A stretch of 64,000 bases of DNA from Pseudomonas nunensis (GTDB lineage: Bacteria; Pseudomonadota; Gammaproteobacteria; Pseudomonadales; Pseudomonadaceae). The translations under genes were made by a program, and so were the position numbers. The notes beneath the pieces are model-generated. The model made no database searches and was not told the DNA's origin. It saw nothing but the letters and a program-made list of their open reading frames with translations. The stretch covers positions 1,056,501 through 1,120,500 of the forward strand of contig NZ_CP101125.1 in NCBI RefSeq assembly GCF_024296925.1, given 5' to 3'. Of this stretch, positions 55,848 to 64,000 are shown in pieces (position 1 is the first letter of the stretch; each line of letters starts with the position of its first letter).

Positions 55848-57035
55848 TCAGGAATAGAAAGTCGGAATCGGCAGGGACTGGTTCAGCGCCCAATCACCCA
55901 GTTCATGGAGTTTGTAATCCACCGGGTCGTGCAGGGTTTGCGTGCGCAGGTTGCGCCAGTGCCGGTCCAGTCGCAGCGAGGCGTGGGTCGAACGCGCGCC
56001 GGTCACTTCAAACAAGCGGCTACAGAGTTCCAGGCCATTGCGAGTGGCGGCGACCTTGGCCGTGGCAATCGCCGTCGCCAGATGTCCACGCTCTTCGGCG
56101 CTGAGGTTCGGGCCTTTGGCCCAGGCTTTGTCGAGCAGATCGGCGGCACGTTCCACCAGCAAACGGACGCCTTCGAGGGCCACCCAGAACTCGCCGTAAT
56201 GGGCGAGCACATACGGATCTTCGCGCACATCCTGAGTGCTGGATTTATGCCAGGGCCGGGTTTCGGTGAGGGTGTATTGCCGCGCTTCTTCAAACGCACC
56301 TTCGGCAATGCCGAGGAACATGTGGGTGAAGGTCAGTTGCGCGATCAACGGCCGCAGGCAGGCGAACGGTGTGCTCAATGGACCTGGATCGAGCAGCAAT
56401 TCCGACTCTTCGACCCGCACCCGTTCGAAGGTGGCGCTGCCGCTGTCGGTCTGGCGCTGGCCCATGTTGTTCCAGTCGTTGTGCAGGGTGATGCCGCTGC
56501 GACCGCTGGGGATCGCGGCGATCAACAGTTTGCCGCCAGCAGTTTCATCCACCGCTGAGGCGATCAGCATCTGTGAGTCGCTGGCGCCGGAGCAGAAGCT
56601 TTTCTTGCCGGAAAACTCGCGCCAGCCGCCGAGGTTTTTCACCACGGTGCGGGTGTCCAACGGGTTGAGGGCGTTGCCCCAGAACCAGTTCTTACGCGCG
56701 GTTTGTTCGAACCATGGCTGCCACTGCTCGGGTTTGGCGAACAGGCGCACCGTGGCGAGCATCAGGTGATGGAAACCGAAGACGTGGGCAATCGAACTGT
56801 CGACCTTGGCGAACTCGCGCACGATGGTCAGGGTTTCACTCCAGCTGGCGCCGAGGCCGCCGTACTGGGTGGGAATGCTCAGCGCGAGCAGACCGCTGTT
56901 GCGCAGGGCGTCACGCTCAGCCTTGGGCGTACCGCCGCGTTCGTCGCGCTCGACGGCGGTCAGGGCAAACTCGGCCGCCAATTGGCGGGCGGTGTGCAAG
57001 GGAGAGAGCAGGGCGCTTTGTGGTTTGGCCGTCAC
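55848..57035 (-). CDS. msuC: FMNH2-dependent methanesulfinate monooxygenase MsuC
   Basis: A 395-residue flavin monooxygenase of the acyl-CoA dehydrogenase superfamily (MsuC/SfnC/DszC group). Motifs: GLLALSIPTQYGGLGASWSE, SGKKSFCSGASDSQM, DWNNMGQRQTDSGSATFE and the C-terminal FEVTGARSTHASLRLDRHWRNLRTQTLHDP, shared with SfnB. In methanesulfonate use it converts methanesulfinate to methanesulfonate for MsuD. The start is GTG at 57035. It is 140 bases after msuD with a REP pair in between. Confidence 0.9.
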   Translation of the reverse strand: MTAKPQSALLSPLHTARQLAAEFALTAVERDERGGTPKAERDALRNSGLLALSIPTQYGGLGASWSETLTIVREFAKVDSSIAHVFGFHHLMLATVRLFAKPEQWQPWFEQTARKNWFWGNALNPLDTRTVVKNLGGWREFSGKKSFCSGASDSQMLIASAVDETAGGKLLIAAIPSGRSGITLHNDWNNMGQRQTDSGSATFERVRVEESELLLDPGPLSTPFACLRPLIAQLTFTHMFLGIAEGAFEEARQYTLTETRPWHKSSTQDVREDPYVLAHYGEFWVALEGVRLLVERAADLLDKAWAKGPNLSAEERGHLATAIATAKVAATRNGLELCSRLFEVTGARSTHASLRLDRHWRNLRTQTLHDPVDYKLHELGDWALNQSLPIPTFYS

Positions 57036-57066
57036 GCGGGGAATTCCTTATATGGACGATGCTTTC

Positions 57067-57156
57067 TGTAGGAGCGAGGCTTGCCCGCGAAGCAGGCGCC
57101 GCGGTGGTTCTGATGCACCGCGTGATCGTTCTTCGCGGGCAAGCCTCGCTCCTACA
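57067..57156. repeat. REP pair between msuD and msuC
   Basis: Arms tgtaggagcgaggcttgccc and complement (the 'gtaggagcgaggc' subtype) are separated by about 40 bases containing gcggtg ... caccgc. It lies inside the msuEDC-sfnR operon. Confidence 0.88.
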
Positions 57157-57175
57157 GGAGCAGTGTCAGGCAGTG

Positions 57176-58321
57176 TCAGGCCGACGCTTTTGCCGGCAGC
57201 ACATCATTGGCAATCATTTCGCCAAATGGCCCTGTGAGGTTGGTCACGCCACGTCCCGCAAGACTGGCATACGGCTCCGGCAGCAGCGGGAACACCAGTT
57301 CGGCAAAGCGATACGCCTCTTCGAGGTGCGGGTAACCGGAGAAGATAAAGCTCTCGATCCCCAGGTCCGCGTATTCCTTGATCCGCGCCGCAACTTGCTG
57401 TGGATCACCCACCAGCGCCGTCCCGGCCCCGCCGCGTACCAAGCCGACGCCGGCCCACAGGTTAGGGGCGATTTCCAGATTGTCGCGCCGACCGTCATGC
57501 AACGCCGCCATGCGCCGCTGGCCTTCGGAATCAAACCGCGAGAACGACTTCTGCGCCGCTGCGATGGTCTCGTCGCTGATGTGCTCGATCAGTTTGTCTG
57601 CGGCTTTCCACGCCTCTTCGGCCGTCTCGCGCACGATCACATGCAGACGAATGCCGAACTTCACCGTGCGCCCGTTGCGTGCAGCACGCTCACGCACATC
57701 GGCGAGTTTTTCCGCGACGGCGGCCGGCGGTTCGCCCCAGGTCAGGTACACGTCGACCTGTTCGGCGGCGAGTTCATGGGCCGCTTCGGAAGAGCCGCCG
57801 AAGTACAGCGGCGGATAGGGTTTCTGCACCGGTGGATACAACGCCTTGGCGTTCTGTACTTGCAGGTGTTTGCCTTCGAAGTCGACGGATTCGCCTTGCA
57901 GCACCCGACGCCAGATGTGCAGGAATTCGTCGGTGACTTCGTAACGTTCGCTGTGATCGAGGAAGATCCCGTCGCCACGGTTTTCATCCGGGTCGCCACC
58001 GGTCACCACGTTGATCAGCAGTCGGCCATTGGACAAGCGATCCAGGGTGGCGGCCATGCGCGCGGAAACGGTCGGCGAGATGATCCCCGGACGAATCGCC
58101 ACCAGGTATTTCAGGCGTTCGGTCAACGGCACCAGCGCCGACGCGATCACCCACGAGTCTTCGCAGGAGCGCCCGGTGGGAATCAGCACGCCGTAGTAGC
58201 CAAGGCTGTCGGCAGCTTGCGCCACTTGTTTCAGATAGTTGAGCGTCACCGGGCGGGCGCCCTGGGTAGTGCCCAGGTAATGGCCGTCGCCGTGGGTGGG
58301 CAGGAACCAGAAAACATCCAT
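57176..58321 (-). CDS. msuD: FMNH2-dependent methanesulfonate monooxygenase MsuD
   Basis: A 381-residue luciferase-like monooxygenase of the SsuD/MsuD family. Features: [13 protein letters not shown] at the N-terminus, [53 protein letters not shown] and the C-terminal [14 protein letters not shown]. It cleaves methanesulfonate (or a short alkanesulfonate) to aldehyde and sulfite using FMNH2 from MsuE. SsuD is the close alternative; msuD is favoured by the msuE-msuD-msuC-sfnR order. A 10-base tandem repeat (cagtgtcagg twice) spans its stop codon. Confidence 0.92.
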   Translation of the reverse strand: MDVFWFLPTHGDGHYLGTTQGARPVTLNYLKQVAQAADSLGYYGVLIPTGRSCEDSWVIASALVPLTERLKYLVAIRPGIISPTVSARMAATLDRLSNGRLLINVVTGGDPDENRGDGIFLDHSERYEVTDEFLHIWRRVLQGESVDFEGKHLQVQNAKALYPPVQKPYPPLYFGGSSEAAHELAAEQVDVYLTWGEPPAAVAEKLADVRERAARNGRTVKFGIRLHVIVRETAEEAWKAADKLIEHISDETIAAAQKSFSRFDSEGQRRMAALHDGRRDNLEIAPNLWAGVGLVRGGAGTALVGDPQQVAARIKEYADLGIESFIFSGYPHLEEAYRFAELVFPLLPEPYASLAGRGVTNLTGPFGEMIANDVLPAKASA

Positions 58322-58331
58322 GAAGAGATCC

Positions 58332-58895
58332 TTAAGCGATTTTCAGCAGATTTTTGGGGTGCACGCCAAACAGCGGCGCGGCGCGTTCTGCAGCAAGACG
58401 AATGCGGGCCTTCAAGGGCTCACTGGTTATTTGATAATTCGAGAAATCGGCCTCGGTGGCGTACACGCCAATCGGCAGGGTCAGGGCCTGGAAGAAACTG
58501 AACAGCGGGCGCAGTTGATGATCGAGTACCAGCGCATGGCGTTCGCTGCCACCGGTAGCAGCCAGTATCACCGGGGTGTTGATCAGCGCATTTAGGTCGA
58601 TCAGGTCGAACAGGTGCTTGAGCAGGCCAGGGTAGGAGCCGCGATAAACCGGCGCGGCGACGATCAGCAGGTCGGCGCTTTCGATGGCTTGTAGCTCGGC
58701 TTCGATCTCGGCACTCAATTCCTGACGGGCGAGGGCAGCGCCCAGTGGTCGGGCGATGTCGCCCAGTTCGATCAACTTGCTCTCGATCGGCAATTGCTCG
58801 CCGAGTTCGGCCAACAGCGCTTGGGTCAGCACCAAGGTGCGGGACGGACGCCAGGTACCGCCGGAGAGGGCAACGACTTTCAATGGACGCGACAT
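58332..58895 (-). CDS. msuE: NAD(P)H-dependent FMN reductase MsuE
   Basis: A 187-residue flavodoxin-like FMN reductase (MsuE/SsuE/SfnE family): [21 protein letters not shown] for phosphate binding, [23 protein letters not shown] and [22 protein letters not shown]. It supplies reduced FMN to MsuD and MsuC. It is the first gene of the msuEDC-sfnR unit, behind a sigma-54 promoter. The start MSRPLKV at 58895 is preferred over a longer frame that would cross the promoter. Confidence 0.92.
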   Translation of the reverse strand: MSRPLKVVALSGGTWRPSRTLVLTQALLAELGEQLPIESKLIELGDIARPLGAALARQELSAEIEAELQAIESADLLIVAAPVYRGSYPGLLKHLFDLIDLNALINTPVILAATGGSERHALVLDHQLRPLFSFFQALTLPIGVYATEADFSNYQITSEPLKARIRLAAERAAPLFGVHPKNLLKIA

Positions 58896-58950
58896 GATCA
58901 GTTCCTTTTTAAACAGTTGCTCAGGGAGCAGTGAATAGTCACTGGGCTTG

Positions 58951-58966
58951 AGCAAGACCTGTACCA
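58951..58966 (-). promoter_or_regulatory. Sigma-54 promoter of msuE
   Basis: Read leftward, TGGTACAGGTCTTGCT carries GG and GC with -24/-12 spacing and TTGCT at -12, a close match to TGGCAC-N5-TTGCW. It ends 55 bases before the msuE ATG. The SfnR activator encoded at the end of this operon is the likely regulator, which would give autoregulation. Confidence 0.78.
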
Positions 58967-58974
58967 ATCCTTCG

Positions 58975-58995
58975 AAGCCCCGTATTCCGGGGCTT
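58975..58995. other. Perfect hairpin upstream of the msuE promoter
   Basis: AAGCCCCG and CGGGGCTT pair perfectly across a five-base loop, just upstream of the sigma-54 promoter. It could be an activator site or the remains of a terminator; there is no long T-run. The rest of the 391-base gap to the lipoprotein gene, including an AT-rich stretch at about 59100-59170, shows no other clear feature. Confidence 0.5.
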
Positions 58996-59286
58996 TCAGC
59001 GTTATGGTCGACGCAGATTGTGTGACTGGCAGGGCCATTTGTTGAATGGCTGTTGCCTGGCAAACAGTTGCGTGGGCAACAGCGGGTGAAGCAATGCAGT
59101 TGTTATAAAGGCTTGCTGTTATTCCGTAAAAGATCATTAAAAGATATTTATAGATCATTATTGAATATACGGCGCTGCGGTCCCGCGGCCCCTGATACCC
59201 ACTATCGAGAGCGTTGATTTCTGCCGAACGCAGGCCGGGCGTAGCCTTCACACATCGCCAAACACAACCTTGTCAGGACGCTCACC

Positions 59287-59556
59287 ATGAACCGCTTACT
59301 CACTGTTTCCTTGCTCCTCGCCGTCTCCGTTCTCGCTGGATGTGCCAGCCATGTTTCGCCTGAACTGCGGCCCTACACCGCCGAGGAAACCAAGGAACTG
59401 GCGATGGAAGCGTTGAATCGCCAAGGTCTGTCGTTTGAGGAATACCACGCGAAAAAAGCCGCACTGCTCGGCCAGCCAACCAAGTCCTTCGGCTTTGATA
59501 GCCAGGGCGAAATGAACGCTGAACGTGCCGTACATCTTCACGGTCGTCCAAGCTGA
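59287..59556 (+). CDS. Small lipoprotein of unknown function
   Basis: An 89-residue protein with a lipoprotein signal: LLTVSLLLAVSVLAGC, lipobox LAGC with Cys 19. The mature part is charged and helical (YTAEETKELAMEALNRQ, FEEYHAKKAALLG) and ends without a known domain. Residue +2 after Cys is Ala and not Asp, so outer-membrane sorting is expected. It is probably a single-gene unit. Confidence 0.8.
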   Translation: MNRLLTVSLLLAVSVLAGCASHVSPELRPYTAEETKELAMEALNRQGLSFEEYHAKKAALLGQPTKSFGFDSQGEMNAERAVHLHGRPS

Positions 59557-59657
59557 TCCGCGACTGTACTGCTCGAACTTTTACCCAACTGTCCGTGGGT
59601 TTCCCGCAAGGCGTGCGATAGGGTCAATACCTGACTGACCCTGACGGACTGCCACCC

Positions 59658-60269
59658 ATGCTCTCGCTTGATCTGTTGCTGGGCTTCGCCCTGTTTGCCC
59701 TCGTGACCTCAATCACACCCGGCCCGAACAACACCATGTTGCTGGCATCGGGTGTGAACTTCGGCTTTAACCGCACCATCCCCCATATGCTCGGCATCAC
59801 CTGCGGCTTCTTCGTCCTCGTGGTTGCGGTGGGTTTTGGCTTGGGCGCGGTGTTTCAAACCTATCCGTTGCTCTACACCGTCCTGCGCTACGTCGGCGCG
59901 GCGTATTTGCTGTATCTGGCGTGGAAAATCGCTCACTCCGGGCCGGTGTCCGACAACGAACAGGGTGAAAGCAAACCGATCAGTTACCTCAGCGCCGCCG
60001 CGTTCCAGTGGGTCAATCCCAAGGCCTGGATCATGGCCATCGGCGCCATCAGCACTTACACGCCAATGCAGGGCTACTTCACTAATGTCATCGTGATTGC
60101 TGCAGTGTTCGCCTTGATCAACCTGCCGAGCGTCGGCGTGTGGGCGGGTTGCGGAACGTTGTTGCGCAATGTGTTGAAGGATCGCCGCTGGTTGCGGATC
60201 TTCAATTGGGGCATGGCCCTGCTGCTGGTGGCTTCGCTGTATCCGTTGTTGATCGAAAGCTTTAGCTGA
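59658..60269 (+). CDS. LysE/RhtB-family amino acid exporter
   Basis: A 203-residue membrane protein with about six helices (LGFALFALVTSITPGPNNT, GITCGFFVLVVAVGFGLGAVF, AAYLLYLAWKIAHSGP, VIVIAAVFALINLPSVGVWAG, MALLLVASLYPLLI) and the family motif TPGPNNTMLLASGVNFG. Exports amino acids or derivatives; the substrate cannot be told. The 206 bases after it show no gene or clear regulatory motif. Confidence 0.87.
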   Translation: MLSLDLLLGFALFALVTSITPGPNNTMLLASGVNFGFNRTIPHMLGITCGFFVLVVAVGFGLGAVFQTYPLLYTVLRYVGAAYLLYLAWKIAHSGPVSDNEQGESKPISYLSAAAFQWVNPKAWIMAIGAISTYTPMQGYFTNVIVIAAVFALINLPSVGVWAGCGTLLRNVLKDRRWLRIFNWGMALLLVASLYPLLIESFS

Positions 60270-60475
60270 CGCATTGCTTCAACCGGTTGGCCGATGCCTG
60301 TTAAGCTCGACTTCAGGAGCGTTCCTACGCACTTTTAAATGAAGTTGTTCTTCTTTAACGGCCTCCGATCAGGTATTGCTGAGGTGCGGATAATTCGGCG
60401 TCGCCCACAAGGTGACGCTTTGAGCTATTCAGTCACGAGCCTCCTGATCCCGGAACACGCTCTGCGAGTCTTTTT

Positions 60476-61633
60476 ATGAATAAACGTCCGTTGTATTTCG
60501 ACTACGCCGCCACCACGCCGGTGGATGAGCGGGTCATCAAGGTTATGGTCGAGTGTCTGGGTTTCAACGGCAATTTCGGCAACCCGGCGTCCAGCTCCCA
60601 TGCGTTTGGCCAGCAGGCCCGGCAATCGGTCGAGCAGGCGCGCCAGCAGGTTGCCGAACTGGTCGGTGCCCAGGCGGACCAGATCGTCTGGACCTCCGGC
60701 GCCACTGAGTCGAATAACCTGGCGCTCAAGGGCGTCGCCCAGGCCCGGGGTGTGTCTGGCGGCCATATCATCACCAGTCAGATTGAACACAAGGCGATTC
60801 TCGACACCGCGAAACAATTGCAGGACGCCGGTGTGGCGGTGACTTATCTGGTGCCGGATGCTGATGGCCTGATCACTCCGCAAGCGGTCAGCGAAGCGAT
60901 GCGCGATGACACCTTTTTGGTCTCGCTGATGCTGGTGAATAACGAACTGGGTACGGTCAACGACATCCCGGCCATCGGCCAGGTCGTGCGTAATCGTGAC
61001 GCGTTGTTTCACGTTGACGCGGCCCAGGGCGCGGGCAAAGTCGTGATCGACCTGGCCGAATGGCCGGTTGACCTGATGTCGTTCTCGGCGCACAAGATCT
61101 ATGGCCCCAAAGGCATCGGCGCGCTGTACGTCGGCCCGCGTGCGCAACAGCGGTTGCAGGCACAGATCCACGGCGGCGGTCACGAGGGCGGCTTGCGTTC
61201 CGGCACTCTCGCCACGCACCAGATCGTCGCCATGGGCGAAGCGTTTGCGTTGGCGGCGAGCTTGTTTGATGACGAGAAAGCCACCATCGTGCATCTGCGC
61301 GAGCGCTTGCTCGAACAACTGCTGAGCCTCCCCGGCGTGCGCCTCAATGGCAGCGCGACCCAACGTATTCCCCACACCTTGAGCCTGACCTTCAATGAAG
61401 GCGAGTTCAACGCGGCGGCGCTGGGCCATTCGATCGCGTTTTCCGCGACCTCGGCCTGTAATTCTGCAAGCAATGCGCCATCCCATGTGTTGCTGGCCCT
61501 GGGGCACGACGCCCGCTCGGCCGGTCGCACCATCCGCTTGAGCCTCGGGCGATTCACCACCGAGCAGGACATCGACCAAGCGATCGAACTGATTAAAGCG
61601 GCGAATGCCAGCGCCCCGGCGTTCTGGCAATAA
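60476..61633 (+). CDS. Cysteine desulfurase (NifS/IscS-like)
   Basis: A 385-residue class V aminotransferase-fold enzyme: YFDYAATTPVDERV, SGATESNNLALKG, IEHKAIL, HVDAAQGAGKV and the PLP lysine in MSFSAHKIYGPKG (near 206). The mobile-loop cysteine is in ATSACNSASNAPSHVL (near 325), so sulfur transfer chemistry is available. It removes sulfur from cysteine as a persulfide for Fe-S cluster or thio-cofactor synthesis. No iscU/sufE partner is adjacent, so it is a standalone paralogue and not the housekeeping iscS. Confidence 0.87.
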   Translation: MNKRPLYFDYAATTPVDERVIKVMVECLGFNGNFGNPASSSHAFGQQARQSVEQARQQVAELVGAQADQIVWTSGATESNNLALKGVAQARGVSGGHIITSQIEHKAILDTAKQLQDAGVAVTYLVPDADGLITPQAVSEAMRDDTFLVSLMLVNNELGTVNDIPAIGQVVRNRDALFHVDAAQGAGKVVIDLAEWPVDLMSFSAHKIYGPKGIGALYVGPRAQQRLQAQIHGGGHEGGLRSGTLATHQIVAMGEAFALAASLFDDEKATIVHLRERLLEQLLSLPGVRLNGSATQRIPHTLSLTFNEGEFNAAALGHSIAFSATSACNSASNAPSHVLLALGHDARSAGRTIRLSLGRFTTEQDIDQAIELIKAANASAPAFWQ

Positions 61634-61698
61634 GCCGTTAAAGCGCCGACTCAGATCGGCACTCAACAATAATGATGAAGTGGTTAGCAGGAGACATG

Positions 61699-63507
61699 AT
61701 GAGTACGCAGCCTTTGACCAATGGATTGGTACCCCAGCGCCTGGCGCAAACCCGTGAGCTGATGAACCGCGAGGGTATTCACGCCCTGTTGGTGCCGTCG
61801 GCCGACCCGCACCTGTCGGAATACCTGCCGGGTTACTGGCAAGGCCGGCAATGGTTGTCGGGCTTCCACGGCTCGGTCGGCACCCTGATTGTTACGCCGG
61901 ATTTCGCCGGCGTCTGGGCCGACAGCCGTTACTGGGAACAAGCGAGCAAGGAGCTCAAGGGCAGCGGCATCGAACTGGTCAAGCTGCAACCGGGTCAACC
62001 CGGGCCGCTGGACTGGCTGGCCGAACAAACCCCTGAAGGTGGCGTGGTTGCCGTCGATGGTGCGGTAATGGCCGTGGCCTCGGCACGCACGCTGGGCGGC
62101 AAACTCGAAGAACGCGGTGCTCGTCTGCGCACCGACATCGACCTGTTGAGCGAAGTCTGGAGCGATCGCCCAAACCTGCCGAACGAACCGATTTATCAAC
62201 ACTTGCCACCACAAGCGACGGTCAGTCGTGGCGAGAAGCTGGCCAATCTGCGCGAAGTGTTGAAAGACCGCGGTGCCGACTGGCATTTCATCGCCACCCT
62301 CGACGACATCGCCTGGCTGTTTAACCTGCGCGGCGGCGATGTGTCGTTCAACCCGGTGTTTGTGTCCTTCGCTCTGATCAGTCAGGAACAGGCGACTTTG
62401 TTTGTGGCTCTGAGCAAAGTCAGCAGCGAGTTGCGCGCCATCCTTGAACAGGACGGCGTGACCCTGCGCGATTACAGCGAAGTGGCCGATGCCTTGCGCG
62501 GCGTGCCGAGTGGCGCGAGCCTGCAGGTCGATCCGGCCCGCGTCACTGCCGGGCTGCTGGATAACCTGGACAGCGGCGTGAAGTTGTTGGAAGGACTGAA
62601 CCCGACCACGTTGGCCAAATCCCGCAAAAGCCTGGACGACGCTGAACATATTCGTCGGGCTATGGAGCAGGACGGCGCGGCGCTGTGCGAATTCTTCGCC
62701 TGGCTGGAGTCGGCCTGGGGTCGTGAGCGCATCACTGAACTGACCATCGACGAACACCTGACCGCGGCCCGCACCCGGCGCCCGGATTATGTGTCGCTGA
62801 GTTTCAACACCATCGCCGCGTTCAACGCCAATGGCGCGATGCCGCACTATCACGCCACCGAAGAAGAACACGCGGTGATCGAGGGTGATGGCCTGTTGCT
62901 GATCGACTCCGGCGGCCAGTACCTGGGCGGCACCACCGACATTACTCGGATGGTGCCGGTCGGTACGCCAACCGACGAGCAGAAACGCGATTGCACGCGG
63001 GTGCTCAAGGGCGTGATCGCGTTGTCCCGTGCGCAATTCCCTCGGGGCATTTTGTCGCCGTTGCTGGACTCGATTGCCCGCGCGCCGATCTGGGCGGAGA
63101 GCGTGGATTACGGTCACGGCACCGGGCATGGCGTCGGTTACTTCCTGAACGTTCACGAAGGTCCGCAAGTGATTGCCTATCAAGCCGCCGCAGCACCGCA
63201 AACCGCGATGCAGCCGGGGATGATCACTTCCATTGAGCCAGGGACTTATCGTCCGGGTCGCTGGGGAGTGCGGATCGAAAACCTGGTGTTGAACCGTGAA
63301 GCGGGCAAGAGCGAATTCGGCGAATTCCTGAAATTCGAAACCCTGACCCTGTGCCCGATCGATACTCGCTGCCTGGAATCATCGTTGCTGACTGACGACG
63401 AGAAACAGTGGTTCAACGGCTATCACGCTGAAGTGCGTGAGCGTTTGAGCCCGCTGCTCGACGGTGCGGCGCTCGAGTGGTTGAACACCCGGACTGCGGC
63501 TATCTGA
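61699..63507 (+). CDS. Xaa-Pro aminopeptidase (M24B, aminopeptidase P)
   Basis: A 602-residue three-domain peptidase P of the XPNPEP1-like long form. Two creatinase-like N-terminal domains (HALLVPSADPHLSEYLPGYW, FHGSVGTLIVTPDFAGVWAD) are followed by the pita-bread catalytic domain with metal ligands in LLLIDSGGQYLGGTTDITR (two Asp), GHGTGHGVGYFLNVHEGP (His), MITSIEPGTYRPG (Glu) and ENLVLNRE (Glu). It releases N-terminal residues before proline. GGAG is five bases from the ATG at 61699, which is preferred over 61696. Confidence 0.93.
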   Translation: MSTQPLTNGLVPQRLAQTRELMNREGIHALLVPSADPHLSEYLPGYWQGRQWLSGFHGSVGTLIVTPDFAGVWADSRYWEQASKELKGSGIELVKLQPGQPGPLDWLAEQTPEGGVVAVDGAVMAVASARTLGGKLEERGARLRTDIDLLSEVWSDRPNLPNEPIYQHLPPQATVSRGEKLANLREVLKDRGADWHFIATLDDIAWLFNLRGGDVSFNPVFVSFALISQEQATLFVALSKVSSELRAILEQDGVTLRDYSEVADALRGVPSGASLQVDPARVTAGLLDNLDSGVKLLEGLNPTTLAKSRKSLDDAEHIRRAMEQDGAALCEFFAWLESAWGRERITELTIDEHLTAARTRRPDYVSLSFNTIAAFNANGAMPHYHATEEEHAVIEGDGLLLIDSGGQYLGGTTDITRMVPVGTPTDEQKRDCTRVLKGVIALSRAQFPRGILSPLLDSIARAPIWAESVDYGHGTGHGVGYFLNVHEGPQVIAYQAAAAPQTAMQPGMITSIEPGTYRPGRWGVRIENLVLNREAGKSEFGEFLKFETLTLCPIDTRCLESSLLTDDEKQWFNGYHAEVRERLSPLLDGAALEWLNTRTAAI

Positions 63508-63519
63508 CCGGTTTGAGTT

Positions 63520-63550
63520 CAGGCGCTCCATCGAGCGCCTGGCTCATTTT
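63520..63550 (+). terminator. Hairpin terminator between convergent genes
   Basis: CAGGCGCTC pairs with GAGCGCCTG around a four-base loop, with a short T-run (catttt) following on the right. It sits between the aminopeptidase stop and the end of the convergent isomerase gene. Confidence 0.75.
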
Positions 63551-63552
63551 AT

Positions 63553-64000
63553 TCAGCTCAAGGCTTCAAGGACGAAGTCCAGTCGGTCCTGGCCGAAGAA
63601 CAGCTGATTATCGATAAACATACTCGGCGCACCGAACACGCCGCGTTGCATGGCTTTCTCTGTGTTGTCCTTTAGGGTGGCTTTGACCTCCTCATCAGCG
63701 GCCAGGGCCAGCACTTCGTTCGGGTCAAAATCGTTTTCCTTCAATACGGCCGCGACGGTCGCCGGGTCATCGAGGCCGCGGCCTTCTACCCACAGTGCTG
63801 TGAACAAACAATCGATGAAGTCCTGGAAACGCTCCGGTTGGCGCAATTGCACGCCAGTCACGGCGCGCATCAGCAGCAGCGTATTGATCGGGAAGTGCGG
63901 GTTGTATTTCAGCGGCACGTCGTAGCGTTTGGCGTAGCGGTCCAGGTCTTGAAACATATAGCGACCCTTGGCTGGGATCATCGCCGGTGAGGCATTGCCA
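63553..64000 (-). CDS. 2-hydroxychromene-2-carboxylate isomerase-like (DsbA-fold) protein, 5' end outside window
   Basis: At least 149 residues are visible and the frame stays open to the right edge (GNASPA precedes MIPAKGRYMFQDL), so the true start is beyond 64000. The HCCA-isomerase/kappa-GST motifs are KYNPHFPINTLLLMRA, LFTALWVEGRGLDDP and the substrate-loop GVFGAPSMFIDNQLFFGQDRLDF. These glutathione-dependent isomerases act in aromatic degradation, but the pathway here is unknown. Confidence 0.88.
   Translation of the reverse strand, partial: GNASPAMIPAKGRYMFQDLDRYAKRYDVPLKYNPHFPINTLLLMRAVTGVQLRQPERFQDFIDCLFTALWVEGRGLDDPATVAAVLKENDFDPNEVLALAADEEVKATLKDNTEKAMQRGVFGAPSMFIDNQLFFGQDRLDFVLEALS

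Noticed and set aside
59041..59100. TGGCAAACAGTTGC as a rightward sigma-54 promoter for the lipoprotein gene
   Set aside because: The spacing between GG and GC is one base too short, and it lies over 200 bases from the gene.

Overview
The window is a 64 kb piece of a GC-rich Pseudomonas chromosome, most likely from the P. fluorescens group. The evidence is a pyoverdine locus (pvdS, pvdL, pvdH, mbtH, fpvGHJKCDEF), an atuRABCDEF terpene cluster, an msuEDC-sfnR sulfonate cluster, and twelve REP/BIME palindrome pairs of the 'gtgggagcgggcttgctcgcga' type. No rRNA, tRNA, CRISPR array, IS element or prophage was seen.

Layout. 1-1.1 kb: the tail of an unidentified gene, ppnP and a DEDDh exonuclease. 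1.1-10.3 kb: acyclic terpene utilisation operon atuABCDEF, read leftward, with divergent atuR and twin mirror-image operators. 10.4-13.3 kb: an orphan periplasmic binding protein followed by a 1.1 kb tandem duplication carrying two unrecognised CCGCC-motif proteins, each behind the same palindromic hairpin. 13.3-44.1 kb: a split pyoverdine region. It holds a hydroxyornithine-acetylase-like gene, pvdS, the 4327-residue pvdL, a hydrolase, then a dsbG-tlpA-dsbD / dsbRS oxidative-folding block, a GNAT gene, pvdH, mbtH and the eight-gene fpv operon for iron release from ferripyoverdine. 44.5-49 kb: a leuCD-type isomerase pair, a LysR regulator and a frameshifted dctA. 49-50.7 kb: a haloacetate-dehalogenase-like hydrolase and a VOC protein. 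50.8-58.9 kb: organosulfur scavenging (sfnB-metI-metQ; msuEDC-sfnR), with soxR and its target monooxygenase between the two halves. 59.2-64 kb: a small lipoprotein, a LysE exporter, a cysteine desulfurase, Xaa-Pro aminopeptidase and a partial DsbA-like isomerase.

Regulatory logic visible in the DNA: a Fur box in front of pvdS; PvdS-type TAAAT-N16-CGT promoters in front of the acetylase, pvdL (one mismatch) and pvdH; sigma-54 -24/-12 promoters in front of both sfnB and msuE, matching the sigma-54 activator SfnR encoded here; a SoxR operator inside a 19-bp-spacer promoter; an 11-bp-phased direct repeat between dsbD and dsbR; and paired AtuR operators.

Most unusual observations: a complete REP pair translated in frame inside the 5' end of fpvD; the tandem duplication with a covarying hairpin; a one-base deletion in dctA at its conserved sodium-site asparagine; an SDR (AtuB) lacking the YxxxK dyad; and MetI/MetQ transporter genes with no ATPase gene.
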